The notes below the pieces were generated by a model. That model did no database searches. It worked only from the letters and a program-made list of their open reading frames with translations, and was not told where the DNA came from. Below, one piece after another: positions 25,213 to 40,600 of a stretch of DNA of 64,000 nucleotides. Each line of letters opens with the position of its first letter. The stretch's first letter is position 1. This DNA comes from Echinococcus granulosus (Eukaryota > Platyhelminthes > Cestoda > Cyclophyllidea > Taeniidae). The stretch lies in contig NW_020170386.1 of assembly GCF_000524195.1 (NCBI RefSeq), positions 377,982 through 441,981 of the forward strand, read 5' to 3'. A program made the translations under genes and the position numbers.

Positions 25213-28200
25213 CTATACCACAATCTCAGGAGGAAGGAGACCGTTATCGTCAACTCGTTTCAAAAGATCACAGAACAATGGGCTCTCCAGCTGAAATAAA
25301 AAGCATTTTCTAGTTGGATTTCGCTCACTCTATCTGAATGCGTTATCATTTGATTCTAGTTTTGGAAAAAATACAAAAAGTGACATTCGGTTTGTACGGC
25401 TAAACCTAGTAGTGCGAACTAATTATGCGCCACCTCCCGTAGTCTCATCAATAGCCCACATTAATCGGAGAAAAAATATGGGTAATTAATAAAACTGCCC
25501 TTTATAAATATTGAAATTAGAGAATGTAAACGAATCCACTCTAGTAGGCAACAGCTTACACTGATCGAATACTGACAGGTGGACGGTTCGGAGAAAGAGA
25601 GCTGTACGACGGTATTGACCTTCCGTTGACAGCTAAAGTAGTAACAGGATAGTCAGGATGCATGAAAAAGGGTAGGCAGCCCTAAAAACACCAACCCACA
25701 CAAACGACAACCTGACGGATCGTGGAGCCTTGATCTCTTCACAGAAATCCCCATTATCGTAGAATTGCGTGAGCTTGCTAAGTGAAGAAGGAAAAAACGG
25801 ATAACTAATGGCTTGCTTACATTACTCTTCAAATTCCATAACTTACAACCGTTTGTCCACTGGGACTTGTGGTTTGCGAAGGGAGCTCTGCTTCACCCAG
25901 TGCAAGTGAGCAGCCTCGTCCCACTTACCCAGGACGATTTCCGTTCTTTCTCCGGTCTCCGGGTCCTTGCAAAAAAGGAAATACAGAAATCTGAATAGAC
26001 TTTGATGGTATACTGAGATTGTGCGCATCAAAATTGCACAATAGTAGTGGTGATTAAGACGTTCGTTTTAAACTACAATTCCGAGGGATTGTACTATTGA
26101 ATGAAGATTTAAAATTGTACAAGTATTATTACTGGAATTTCTAAGCATACAATTCTGCTTCCATAAAACAAAAGGATGGGAGCGGAGCAGACGATAAAAA
26201 GCTGATGTACCTCGTGGTACTGAGTGATGCGGCCACCGTAGCAGACCTCGTGTCGCCACCAGCCAGCGCCCCCAGTGAGGCATGTCTCACCACCTAGGAA
26301 GGATTGCAGTTCACGCTGTTGAGCAAGGCGCAGCTCGCTTAGCACTTTCTGGCTAGCTACCGGTAGCCCAGACTTCGACTGGGGCAGCATCTCGACTCCT
26401 TCCATCACCCCCTGGATGTCAGCTTGCTTGACTCCTTCGTTCGCGGACGCCGACTCCTGAGCATAAGACGAGCAACAGAATCAATTGGAATACAGAAGGT
26501 AAACAGAGCCAATTCCTGCCCTCATGCCCCCACGTAGAATGCGCCCACCTGATCAGCCTCGAGTGGATCTAGTGTCCTGACCCGGTAGATCAGGTTGCCC
26601 CTATTGTTAAGCTTTTCCACCTAGGAAATGAAAACTTAGTAAATAAGACTGTGAAGTCAGCATGAAGTTGACTGGACTTCGACTTAAAAACCAATGTGTT
26701 AGAAGCAAAAAAATTTGTCTTTATTAGAGAACTAAGTGAAACATAACTGTTTTCAGGTTAATGAATAGTTTTCTGTTGATTCGCATCAGACTAATGTACA
26801 CCGGTTGTTTCCAAACGTTACCGTTCTCAAGAGGTGAATGCATTTATCTCTAGCCTTCAAGCTCGCAAGAGCATGTTACTAAAAGCCACCTTCCCGAAGC
26901 ACATTCAGACACTGAATCAGTACTTGCTTTCAGACCCTTCACCCTTAGGGCGCCGAAAATTCCCTCGAGGTGTTCATTCTCACCCAAAGTTGCAAGCTCC
27001 TCCTTCTCCTTTTCTAGGGAAAGAAGAGCCCTCGGCTTTCCTGGTGTGTTTTCCCCAAGCGGAACACAGGTAATAGGATTCAAGTAGACTTTGTGGGACT
27101 GAAAATTCAAAAAAGACTGACTTATAAGTTTAAATAAAAGAATTACAAATTCAGGTATTAGTTGCCTTTTTGGAAAAGTGGTCCAGCGAACCAAATGCAG
27201 TAATGCTAAACTAAAACAATGCACCATATGCAGGACAGCAAAAAGCCTGAAAATATGTCAGGTGACAGGAGAGAATAATAACCGCATAATACAAGTAATC
27301 CCCGAACAAATATAACAAGTGCTGCAACATAATCACCAATAAAAACTATGCCATGTACACCAACCAAAGTAACGTGCGGACACAGAGCTAAATGTTTTAG
27401 GCTCGGTTTATAATTTGAGAAATAAAAGGCGTCTTACTCTACTGTACGCAATTTTCACTTGTCACATGACAAGATGCTAAAAAGATTCACTTAACAGATG
27501 CATTCAAATGAAAGCATTAGACACCGTACGTTGTAACGAGGCGAGGCGCATAGATGGCGCGTAAAAACAATAAGCTGATAGACACAGGTCTCCAGTTCAC
27601 TGATTTGGAACAACTCTCCATCGGATTCCTCCAGGCACACGTACAACACCGAGGCCTTGCGGGGGGCACCAGTCAGATCACATTCTGTCCCGTCGGCATA
27701 ATCGACGGAATAGTAGGAAAAATCCCTGCCATTGATTTGAATGGACTTCTATGAAAATCGGTTAGTAAATATTTCAGGTGCGGGTGATAATAGCCCTTCT
27801 CGCGAATTTAAAACTAAATTTAATTGTTTCGACAACTAGAGTAAAGAACGTTCGTTCAAACCATTGCTCACTTTGGAAGAAAAACATTTAATGATAGCAT
27901 CTGCAGTAAGAAATAATACAGTAAATTAAGATTGAGAAATCGAAGGTGAACACACATATAAATTAGAGAAATGCAAAGGTCACAAGCAAGTTATTATATG
28001 CATATACATATATCTGCAAAAGTAACCAAAATACCGATTCCGAATCATCATTTGCCTTTTCATCATTTTCAAAGGGTTTTTTCGAGTCAGAAGTGCGACC
28101 GAGGTAGAATTCCTTAACGATCCGTGTCAACTTCGGCCCCGCACCCTCGGCCCGAAACTGCCGTATGTGCTTATCATGACACAACTCATAGGTCCAAAAA

Positions 28201-28715
28201 CCCTCAACTTTGAATATGCACGGATATGCCTTGAAGAAGTCGTCCAACAAAACACTCGGGTGGAGGGCAGCATCCTGAACCTCTTCTACTCTCTGACTCC
28301 TGGTTGTGGCTGGGAGATGACACGCATAAGTCTCGTTGTTTGTGGTTTTAATTAGCAGTGGTGTGGAATCACTTGACTGCAAATAAACAGGCATTTGGAT
28401 TAACATACAAAGCGTATACCCTGTCACTACCCAAAGGATCCTTCCCATTACTAGGTATGCATTTGAAATCTAAAAACTGCAGAATCACATTGGAAAATTG
28501 AGGCACAAAATCACTCAATGATTCCAAGTAAATGCACAGTTTGTTACATTTCCCGAGGTAATTCAATAAAACTAGTGATACTATGGACTGCTAACCTGTG
28601 AATTCGAACCAGCACCCCAAATCATTGAGTAAGTATATTCGTCACTAACGTCGAAATCCCCTGATGATTTAAATGGGAATAGTACCACACACAGGACTGT
28701 AACGAAGTGGTGCAT
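25213..28715 (-). CDS. ERLEC1: Endoplasmic reticulum lectin 1 (XTP3-B/OS-9 family)
   Basis: ER-lumenal lectin that reads trimmed N-glycans and passes misfolded glycoproteins to the HRD1-SEL1L ligase. Exons (minus): 28715-28596, 28376-28035, 27748-27530, 27098-26943, 26620-26549, 26456-26211, 25965-25847, 25777-25700, 25632-25560, 25290-25213. All phases agree: 500 residues (human 483). N-terminal signal peptide MHHFVTVLCVVLFPF. First MRH (mannose-6-phosphate-receptor homology) domain: FWTYELCHDKHIRQF, then DGTECDLTGAPRKASVLYVC and ETCVYQLIVFT. Second MRH: GGAGWWRHEVCYGGRITQYH, then YDNGDFCEEIKAPRSVRLSF and STCQYSIS. Two MRH domains and the tail VDDNGLLPPE point to ERLEC1 rather than OS-9, which has one. 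There is no HDEL-type signal, as in the family. No in-frame ATG lies further upstream. Confidence 0.94.
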
Positions 28716-29872
28716 TTTTCTACAAACAATTGAACACAGACGTGAATAAGGTAACACAAATAAGTGCAAATCCTTATTCTTTACAGCCCAAAAGCGAAAG
28801 CCCTAGTAGGACTACTACTAATAGGTATTCACAAAGGAACTTTAATCCATTGTGATATGGACTAGCAAAGACTTTCATAAGACAGTGTTAAAAGTGCACA
28901 CAGTACAATTGAAGAATTTAGATAAACAGCTCTAATCCCGTTTTCCAGTTAGCTAAGTTGTAAGTTCACCGACATTTGCAGTCGGTCTAAGCAGTATGCA
29001 CCCATTGTCTATTCCTATAGGGATGAAGTTATGCAGGTAACTAAATATAATTTGTCTAAGTTTAATCAAACCAAGTAAACTTAGCGATTGAAAAGTTACT
29101 TACGAGGTACCCACGGCATTGACCTTAAGAGAGCCGCCACAGTGGCTAACCAGCACTGACGAATTATGACTCAGTACATTAATGTATTAAAATGATTAAT
29201 GAAATGCCCAAACTGTACAGATTTACTAAAAATAAGTGTAAAATATTCAAACTTGATCGCAAAACTGTTTTTACAGATTGGTAATTAGTTCACTCTTATT
29301 CAAGTAGTATACCGTTTTTGAGTCTGGCTGATAATGCGAAGACACATGCAGTAAAATGAATGCGTTAGCGTATTTTCACACGATTTGCCCCGTAGCTATT
29401 ACTTTGGACCTAATTATGCGAGCGCGTCAGGCAAGTGCCTTGATGCAGCGATCTGCTTAACCGTGCATTCAACTGCGAGATCTCCTGAGGGACTCAGGAC
29501 AGTAGATCCACCCCGTACGAACGCTTATTGCGACTCCAGGCGGGAAGTAGGGCCGCCTACGATCAAAGCCGTAGGTGATTCACGCTGGCTGCAAACAGCT
29601 TAGTCGGACCAAGGCCACAAATCGACCACCACCCGCCAGGACGAGAGGCGACCCCGAGCCACCCCAACCCCCCGACGACCAGTCCAACCACAGCCGTCCC
29701 CCCGCCCTCACACGAAGTAATCACACTAATTTCACCAAACCGCCCTGACCTTCCCTTACAATGCTAATATGAGGGAAAGTATCCATTCTGGTAGTGTGAC
29801 AACGTGTAATTTGATGCTTATTTTTGGACACATGGGAAATTCCGGAAGACAGCGTTAAAATTTGTGCAGGGT
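28716..29872. other. Intergenic, ERLEC1 to RUVBL1
   Basis: No supported gene. About 29610-29720 is strikingly C/A-rich and almost T-free, preceded by a GC-richer block (29385-29603) with a 72-codon open frame of no recognised family. Probably a fragment of a repeat. Confidence 0.4.
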
Positions 29873-32382
<2,510 letters not shown>

Positions 32383-33018
32383 CTATTTGTACGATGGGGG
32401 TGTCTAGGTTACATGTGCATCGCCTGATGATTGGTTAGTTGCGTCAGCGTAGTTTTGTGACACAAATATGATGCTTTAAAAAGTCTGCATTCCTGCAGTA
32501 GAAGTCATTAGACACTACATTTTGATTTGTGGGTAGAAATATGAGTTGTTCTATTTTTGCGACTTCTACCTGCAAGTAATTGTATAATTGTAGTAATTGC
32601 TTGGTTTAAAACAGAATATATTAAGTCCATTAAATGATTTCAACATTCCATGTCTCGAAACTTCGATAATGATCATTCTGCCAAAAAGATTGCCTGCTTT
32701 GAGTGGTTTTTATTTGATTGATGTGTACTTTCTTTCGCAAGTAGAGGTGTATTTTTCGGATTTCCTTTGGAAAAACTTCCTGCTTTATCATTGAGGTGTT
32801 TCGGTCATGTTTAGTCTCGCGGAAGTACAGCCTACGAGTCCATAAATGTGGAGCTGTTAAGAATACATCTAACACTAATTGTTCGTTTACCTGTGGTTTT
32901 GGTAACGGGCAACTTGAAACTTCGCATCGCAGTTGGGCTTGGCGGCCTGGCTAGTAGTCCTAAGATTCTTCTGTAAGTCAACATTACCTATTCTGCCCGA
33001 GTAGTGTTTTTTTTTCAC

Positions 33019-33101
33019 CTTCAGGGAAGTCTCGTTTCGCTACATGCAGCTTAAGATATCATATCGATGTAGCTATGTAGCGACTCGAGACTTCCCTGAA
33101 G
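33019..33101. repeat. Inverted repeat / hairpin
   Basis: Arms 33019-33045 and 33075-33101 are 27 nt each and pair at 25 positions (cttcagggaagtctcg facing cgagacttccctgaag), with a 29-nt loop. No coding frame explains it. Confidence 0.8.
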
Positions 33102-33734
33102 ATGGAAGTAGACATAATACCAGTTCAGAATACGTATTATCGATGTGCGGAAGAACTGGAGGCCCATTGGTATGATCCAAAGATCATGCCGTCCAGTGGA
33201 AGTACAAGGGCGGAGCCTTAAGTGCTTGCGAAACGGAAAAGAGTTAATCAAATAACCGAAGTGCTAAAGTTTATATCCATGCAAAGTCTGCTAATATTAC
33301 AGATAAGCACTTGTTGAATAGTTAGCACTCTTAACGTTTACAAACATACTACCTCAGTGGAACTTAAATCTTTCCATCCAAATTTACCATCGGAGAATTT
33401 TTTAAGTTAAAAAATGCCACTTCATCAACAAATGTGTTAAACTCTTATCGTTTTCTTCATTGACTTCCAGTTCCAAAATTCTTCAACAGATAAAGGTGAG
33501 TTGTGGAAAACATTACATATTGCTGAAATGAGGACTGTTAGGATGTACAGGCCTTATAAAGAATCGAACTTCGCGTTCTCCTTGATTAGCGACAATGTAG
33601 ACAAGATGGCGAGGCTCATCTGTTTGGGCTAGTTGTGACCTAGAAAGATATTGTAAAACAAACTATATTACTCAGCCTGTTCCGTTACTTGGCAGTGTTA
33701 AGAGACCCACCGCTTAAAAATAGAAACGGCCGTT

Positions 33735-34090
33735 TCAGCATTGGGACTTTAGAGGTCCCTCCTCGGGAACTTTAACTTCGTAATCCCTCATCAAAATAAC
33801 ATACCGGTTTCTTCTTGCTGTGATCGGTATGGGATTAGTAATGTCTATGCCTACGGCCTCTCTTCTGACGACCTTGTGGGTGTGAGCTGCAGTGGTGCGA
33901 GCGCTGTGAGGTGAAGGACCCTTTGAATATGATCCAGAATAGCCCATTTCTGCTGCACCATTTTGTTGAATTTGGTAATAACATTCTTGATGACATATTC
34001 TTGACCTTATTCAGCCTTCCATGACAGCACCCCACCTACAACTTCATCCCTAGGATCAGTGGTCAGAATAACTGGTTCGGCACTCGGCCC
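33735..34090 (-). mobile_element. Decayed Ty3/gypsy-type retrotransposon fragment
   Basis: On the minus strand, 33735-33870 reads AVGIDITNPIPITARRNRYV, then a second aspartate in MRDYEVKVPEEGPL. It resembles the integrase core entry (VG-D-x-x-GPLP ... NRY-x-L-V-x-x-DYFTKWPEAYPL), with the first two acidic positions. Just upstream on that strand, in another frame, VILTTDPRDEVVGGVLS resembles the RNase H start (TDAS-x-x-AVGAVLSQ). Stops and frame changes separate the pieces, so it is a fossil. No terminal repeats were found. Confidence 0.6.
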
Positions 34091-36156
34091 AAAATTAAGA
34101 AGTAGCAGGGTTGACGCGAAACAGAGCATTTATTTTGACTCTTCAAACACTTCATAATGCTCCTCCTTCCTATCAAAACAGTTTTATTCTGATTTTCTAT
34201 TAACATATGTATCGAAATTGCGATTGTAGCGAAGCATCTAATGAAGAGTTTGTAATTATCTGTTAAACCTAGAAAGCTGGCGAAGCTAGAAGCTATCATG
34301 CCCTGAATTGCTGTATGTAGTCTGCTGTCACGGGTCCGCATGTCCTAGAATTTTTACTAATCTGTGAAAAAGTTACATTACGCTGGCGCAGGATCAAATC
34401 TGTTTCTTGTGATTAATCTAAAGCCAATTTAAGGCTATGATTGTGCTCTTGTATGTTGGAGTTTTAAAAAGTTTCCAAGCGGGGTAGTTTACATTAGCCT
34501 TTGAAATATGGCCATTGTGTTGTAGGATCTAATAAAGCACATTTGAAATTTACAGAGTTGATCAGATCACACGATCGCAAGCACCCCAATTTTAGATCGA
34601 ACGTGGACCGACATTTGGGTCTGTGTGGGGAGCTTAGCAAATCATTAATATAGGCTTGGGCTAAATAATCCATCTTGATTTCCGTAGTTAGTTGGACATG
34701 TTCAACACACGTTCTTCCTTCATCTTTACCTTGCAGTAGACTAGCCCCGTGGCAAACTAATTTTTACGACCTCTTCTTTAAGCATCTCAGCAGAAAATAA
34801 CCTGGCGGCTTTCGATTTGGGAGTTAAAAGGGATTGATGGCCACAAAGTTTGTCTTTCGAATTCGCCTCTCCCAAATAGCTACCTAGAAAATGGAAGAAT
34901 CCAAGACGTGCGTCTTGAATATCGCCACCATGTGAACTTACATTGCAATCCATCGAGCCCTTTCGCTAACCGTGATTCGTAGAGGAGATCGTGCGCACAT
35001 CTCAGTGGTCCCAATAGGTTGTGGTGAACCACTGATAAATATCAAAAATCCAATTCAGTATTATATATTGATGCTTCCGTGGATGAGGTTAGATCCTGTC
35101 GATTTTCCCACCCGAGTGATCGGGAGACAGAGGCTCCAATACGGAAGCCTTTACTTGCAGACGAGTATAAGAAATCAGCTACTGGAGCGTAGGCTACCAC
35201 TGGCTGGACACTAGAGAAACAGGGTAGTTCCAGTCTTGCTTATTGATAGTAATTGATCGGCCTTGACTATATTAGTGATTGCTAGCCCAAAGTCCAGCTG
35301 CATGTGTTACTGGTCGGTCACTTTGCGGAATGTTAGAAAATTATTCAAGAAGAAGGAAACTTCTAGAAAAGCGAAAGAGTAACATTGCCTGGAGTTTCAG
35401 GCTCCTCCAGTATGATGTGCTTAAGTAATAGCTGTAGTTTGGGTGATTGAGCTAGTAATACTAGGCGACAGTTTCAAGTTCTAATGCGCTTACGAAATTT
35501 AAGTCCACATCACAGAGCAATCCTATCATGTCCTCATAGGGTTTTGCTAGATTGTAGATATGACTATCTGGATTTTGTGACGTCGAATCTAAACGGGCGT
35601 TTCTTACGTGGCTTCTTAAAGGGTATTTAGAAATCCCACAAATTCATAAATAATCTTTATTGAAATATTCCAGGCTTCAACAACCAGATACGACTTAATA
35701 TAGTGCAGGCGTGGTAGCCTTTTACATAGGCACCAAGTTCCCTCTCCAAAGCGGGAGATTCCTTAGGTCGTTGTGTTAGGGTAACGATTTTTTAAGTATG
35801 TAAGTGTCTTCGATTGCTGTCGATGCTTCGTGCAGAGGGGAGATGCACGAATGGAGGTGCCTAGGTCGACCGCAAAATTGCCTCACCTATGTGCAGAGTA
35901 GATAATGGGACAATGTTTATTTTACCCACAAAGGATGCTTAAATTGTTATTTAGCGGGAAATGTAAGTTGTTTTCTTTATTGCTTTCCCCAACCCACTCG
36001 GGATTGCTTGAGTCATTGATTCAATAAAGGCGATTCTGACATTCTACTCTCTTAATGTTTAAAAAGAAAATAAAACACTACTATCTGTTGTTTATTAATG
36101 GCTAACTATCGTTATTGCCACTACAAGGGCAACTTGAGCTAATTTATTAAATCAAA

Positions 36157-37155
36157 TTAGTAAATAACAATTTGCACTAACGTCGCAACAGCGATTGACA
36201 AATGAAGAAAAAATTTGGAAACTGGGAGAAAATTGATGATTTCCATTTTAGTACGGTTATTATCTGCAATTTGCCAGCATGCGATGTAAAGTGAACGGTA
36301 ACTTGTGGTTGCATCTTGAATCAATTTTGGCGTCGAGAGGTAATATACATTCGGCCAGGTGGTTACATCAACAGAGTAAATGAAGAGGACATTTTTGGAT
36401 ATTTTCATTCCAAATAACTCCAGTGAACTGTTTAACTTATTATCAATGATTTGAATATTTAACCTGGACGATCTCTGCATCCTTTTAATGTCAGGATCAG
36501 GTTCAGAACTAGCTGATTGAATTCGCCTTTCAGCGAGGCCGCAAAATCGGAAAAAGTAACTATAAATAAAATCACGTATGGCATAAACTATGAATCTAAA
36601 TTTATGCAAATTGTAAGTCTATCATCACTGTGTATACGTCACCGAATGATTATAATCAAATGGCTTCGGCAGACACCCTAGCTCTTGTTTAATGGCACCA
36701 AAATTGTGATATAGAGAAAATGTGTAAATCAGCCCATTTAACTCAACTACGTTACATGTTCCACTGTTGAAACGATGGTAGCAAGGGTATTTATATTATG
36801 CTCCTCAAGATCACCTTTCAATTCTTACTAATTCAGCAACTCCCGGTAGCCCGAAAACCTCTAGTAAAAATAAGATAATATAAAGTTCCAAATTACATAA
36901 AGTTATAGGTGAATGTCGTGAATGCGCTGAGGAATGTAAGTTGATCTACTGTGTACACAAAATCTTTAAAAACGCTTACAAGGAAAGGTAAGTAGTGCAG
37001 TCTGAGTTCTCTGGGCCTTTGTGCAGTGGAATACGTACATGATTATTGACAATGAGTCTCTCACTCTTGCATTTGTTTTGAAAATACTTATATTTACCTT
37101 GTACCTTCAGCCTGTGCACGTAGTACTTCCATTTTCCTAATCCTCCGGTGGACAT
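36157..37155 (-). CDS. Hypothetical two-exon protein with hydrophobic C-terminus
   Basis: Not recognised. Exon A 37155-36980 (ATG at 37155) leaves in phase 2 at a good GTAAGC donor. Exon B 36595-36157 enters in phase 2 after aaatttag and runs 146 codons to a stop, for 204 residues in total. Exon A is Lys/Tyr-rich (GKWKYYVHRLKVQGKYKYF). Exon B has a hydrophilic centre, then TSYRSLYIACWQIADNN, and ends in the hydrophobic segment FFLHLSIAVATLVQIVIY, which could be a tail anchor or GPI-attachment signal. There is no clear N-terminal signal peptide. Compatible phases and length are the only support; it could be chance open frames in AT-rich DNA. Confidence 0.3.
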
Positions 37156-37689
37156 ATTATATTTATGTATGTGCAAAGATTAATTTAAATTATAGTGTGA
37201 AATAAGTGTACGGTTATTTGAGAACTAGGTAAAACTAGAATGTACCAAGTGAAAGGTGTGAGGGAGTCGGTCGTTCTGACATTGCCTGTTTACTCCTTGG
37301 AGTACCTTGGTTTTGGCTGTTAGCTGACTTGGATTCCGGGCAAGTCATTAATACATTTCGACCTTAGCAAGAAAATTATGAATATCGTAGTAGAAGAGGA
37401 GCTAAGGACATAGAGGTCTTAAGCACTACTACTTTTTCCAAGATATTGGTGCGACCAGCACACCTGCATGCATACAATGTTAGGACTGAACAGACAAGTG
37501 ATGGAATGCCGCTCGGGTATCCAAGTCACAGTGCCGCAACATCCAATCGGCATTAGTGCGTCTTGTTTACGTGGACAAAGCCTGTCCGATTTTAATCGAA
37601 GCGATAGGCTGTGATGTTTATAACTGTGGTACTTGTGGGCCGTAAGGACGTATAAGTCAACTGCCTTGTGCGGAATGTGGCACGGTGCA

Positions 37690-40600
37690 ATGGTAAAAAT
37701 GCTTCTTTCGGTTCTCGTATACGCTCCAGTCAAAACCGCAGTACGTCAATGTTACCTTTGCGATAACATTACGACAAGGAGTCATAAATAAGACCTACGT
37801 TGCCCAGTGTAGACTAGCCTTAATATGACCCAAAATCATAGCCGCACTAAACTGCGACATTGCCTATGGAGTCTCGGCTTAACTGATTTCCTCTGCTCGA
37901 TCACCTGTGCTTTTAAATGACCAATGGCTTGAATCTGTTTTTTGCCTGCCAGCATAGATAATGATACATGCAAAGGAGTATACACAAGGGCAAATCAACA
38001 GCTCTCAAAAATGGAGCCGAGTTTTTGATAGCTAACTCCGTTTGGAAAACTATTTTTACCTACCATGGGAGGAATAAGTCCCGTATTCACGCAAACTTTG
38101 GTTTTATTTAGTTTTACGCATCTTTTCATATTTAAATACGATTTTTTGTGCAACGCAACTTTCGTGCTGGTTTTTAAGTGCATTTACGTAATTGTGATGT
38201 GACAACACTACATTCTAGTGTTTAGCTGCCAACGCGTATTGCGTAACCGAATTAACCGGTTTGGAAGCAAATTTTACCAAGTAATTGCCATTTTACGACG
38301 TAATGGCAACTGGAGACCGGCTTCCCGCAAAGCTTCTACCGCAAACGACTTGTATTTAAAATGGGCAACTAAAATTGCGCTTTAACTCAAGGTGTTTGCC
38401 TTTTTTCACCTAAAATTTAGTAAAAAATGGGAAACTTTGACTCATTCCTTTGCAGAGGAAGATGTCTTCTAAATCATTGGAGCTACACATATCCTTTTCC
38501 TAGCTAAATGGAGCTGCTTGTTAATACTGAATGTTCCGTTCTATTATGTCGGTTAACGTTACTCCAAATCCTATCATAATGCTTGTCACTATAAGTCCTG
38601 CGCCATTTAGTTTCTTTAAATCAAATAGGTTGGAGTACTGCCCTCATAAAATTGTAAGGTTTTTATCGAATCAAACAAAACCGATGCTACTAATCAACCA
38701 TTGTCCTACTCATCCACTTTCTTCCCTTTTTTCACCTAGAACGAGGTGAGAAAATTACACTTATTACTTGGTTACTCCAATCCCTCTGGAACCCTCATCG
38801 ATGGCAATCGGTGTGATTTTGGGAGCACATGTGACGTTTACTTCCTTCTTTGTATCAAAAGCACTACGGGCACGTGAGTCACTAATCTTTGTCGACAGTT
38901 TTGCTCTTGAAATGCATCTTCACTGCCAACGTCTTTTGTTTTCCCAGGGTTATTCTCTGTTCTGCATTGTTAATAAGTATCGATGTCTTGATTTAAAAAG
39001 GCTAGCAGAATACGGTTGTGTAGCCTTTAATGATGGGGCCTTTAGCTAATGTTATTGTTAATTGTAATTTTGAATAATTTATGACTGTCTGATTTAAAAA
39101 GGGTGAAAATATCCTACATTTTGTCGAGTCCTTTCAGTGGATAATTCGCCTATCCTATTAATTACTCGAAGTCGGCCAGTCCTACGAGGTAAAACAAAGT
39201 AGTAAGTTAGGTAAGGTAGTAGGTTGAGTTTAATTTCAAGACGAGAATCAATTGGTAACTTTTAAAGGTAGTAATAAATTTTACTGTTGGGCCAAAAATC
39301 ACTCGCTTTAGTGGAAGTGACTGCTTAGGCTTTCATAAGATCTTACTTATGCGGTATCAGTTATAAGTAGCTCCTATCCACATCGAAAATCGGATCTGCT
39401 TATTAAAACCCTTGGACATTAGATTTTACTATCTTCAGAAGAGTCGTATTTTATTAGAGTGACTTTAATTTTATTAAAAATGTCTTGCGTAGCATCAATC
39501 AAAATCACTATGGCATTAATTTCAGGATTTGTTTTGAATTGCATTAGGTCCTGCGACATGTACAATGAGACCACGGAAGTCTATCCAGACGTGACTGAGG
39601 TGAGCGCGGCGGGCGCGATTGAAACGGTGATCCCGCTAATCTCACCCCTCAGAGTAAGTTCGCCATTGAACTCATGTCCCTTGGATTCTGCATTTAATTG
39701 GTGTTTTAGTGACATTTGCGAAAATAAATAGAAAGCTGTCCTTCCAGTGGGAAGGCAAACAGAGTTGTCTACCACAGATGCAAATATCTCGCAAATAAAT
39801 CGCTATATTCTAACATCTTTGCGCTATTTTTCAGAGATACTTAATCGAAAACTCGAATATCACCTTTATCTCCTTTTGATACCATTAGTAAATAGTATAT
39901 TAATGGCTAAAGGCCACCATGGTTATGAAAATCGCATATCTAAGGTCAATAAAAGGGATATTTTGGCACTCAAGCATTGGCTTGTTCAAAGATCTCACGT
40001 AAATTGTTAGATTGTTTGGTAGTAATTAACTCTGACTTAAATGTGATAAAAGATAAGGCCATCAAGCTTTTCATGTAGCTATTTCTTACGGTTGTTTTAC
40101 AGAAAACCATGGAGATAGTAATCGACGTATGGGATTTTGACATTGTTTCCAGCAGTGACTTCATCGCCCAGTTTGAGGGGATACTGGATATGGAAACGCT
40201 TTCGCAAAATTGGTCAGCAGTTCCCCTGTTCCGGAGGGACCTCGTCTATATGAATGATGTTTTGTAAGTCATTGAAATGCGATGTGGATTAGTACCTTGT
40301 CGTCAACTTTTCACAAATTAAGAATGACATAAGGTGTGATTCTGGCCGGGCAAATCGAGCAGCGATCAAGTCCTCATTTTGTTCAGTCTTGAAGGTAGGA
40401 GTTTTTGAAATTGTATTTAAACGTGAATAGGTGGGAAGAATGCTGGTTTGGATGAAACATTTAAACAAGATATCGACAGTGGATACTTTGTAGATTATTT
40501 AGCAAATCCACAAAACACTTTCAGTGAGAGTAAAACCAAAAGTTCGTTTTTACTTTACACATTTCAAATGCAATCCCCTTAGTACTGTGTAGATAAATAG

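Noticed and set aside
39480..39653. Start of DSL copy A at an ATG at 39480 with a signal-peptide-like N-terminus
   Set aside because: The exon from 39548 (acceptor gcattag) is 106 nt, the same length and phase as in copy B, and an upstream MNNL exon at 38740-38873 joins it in phase. The apparent signal peptide is translated intron.
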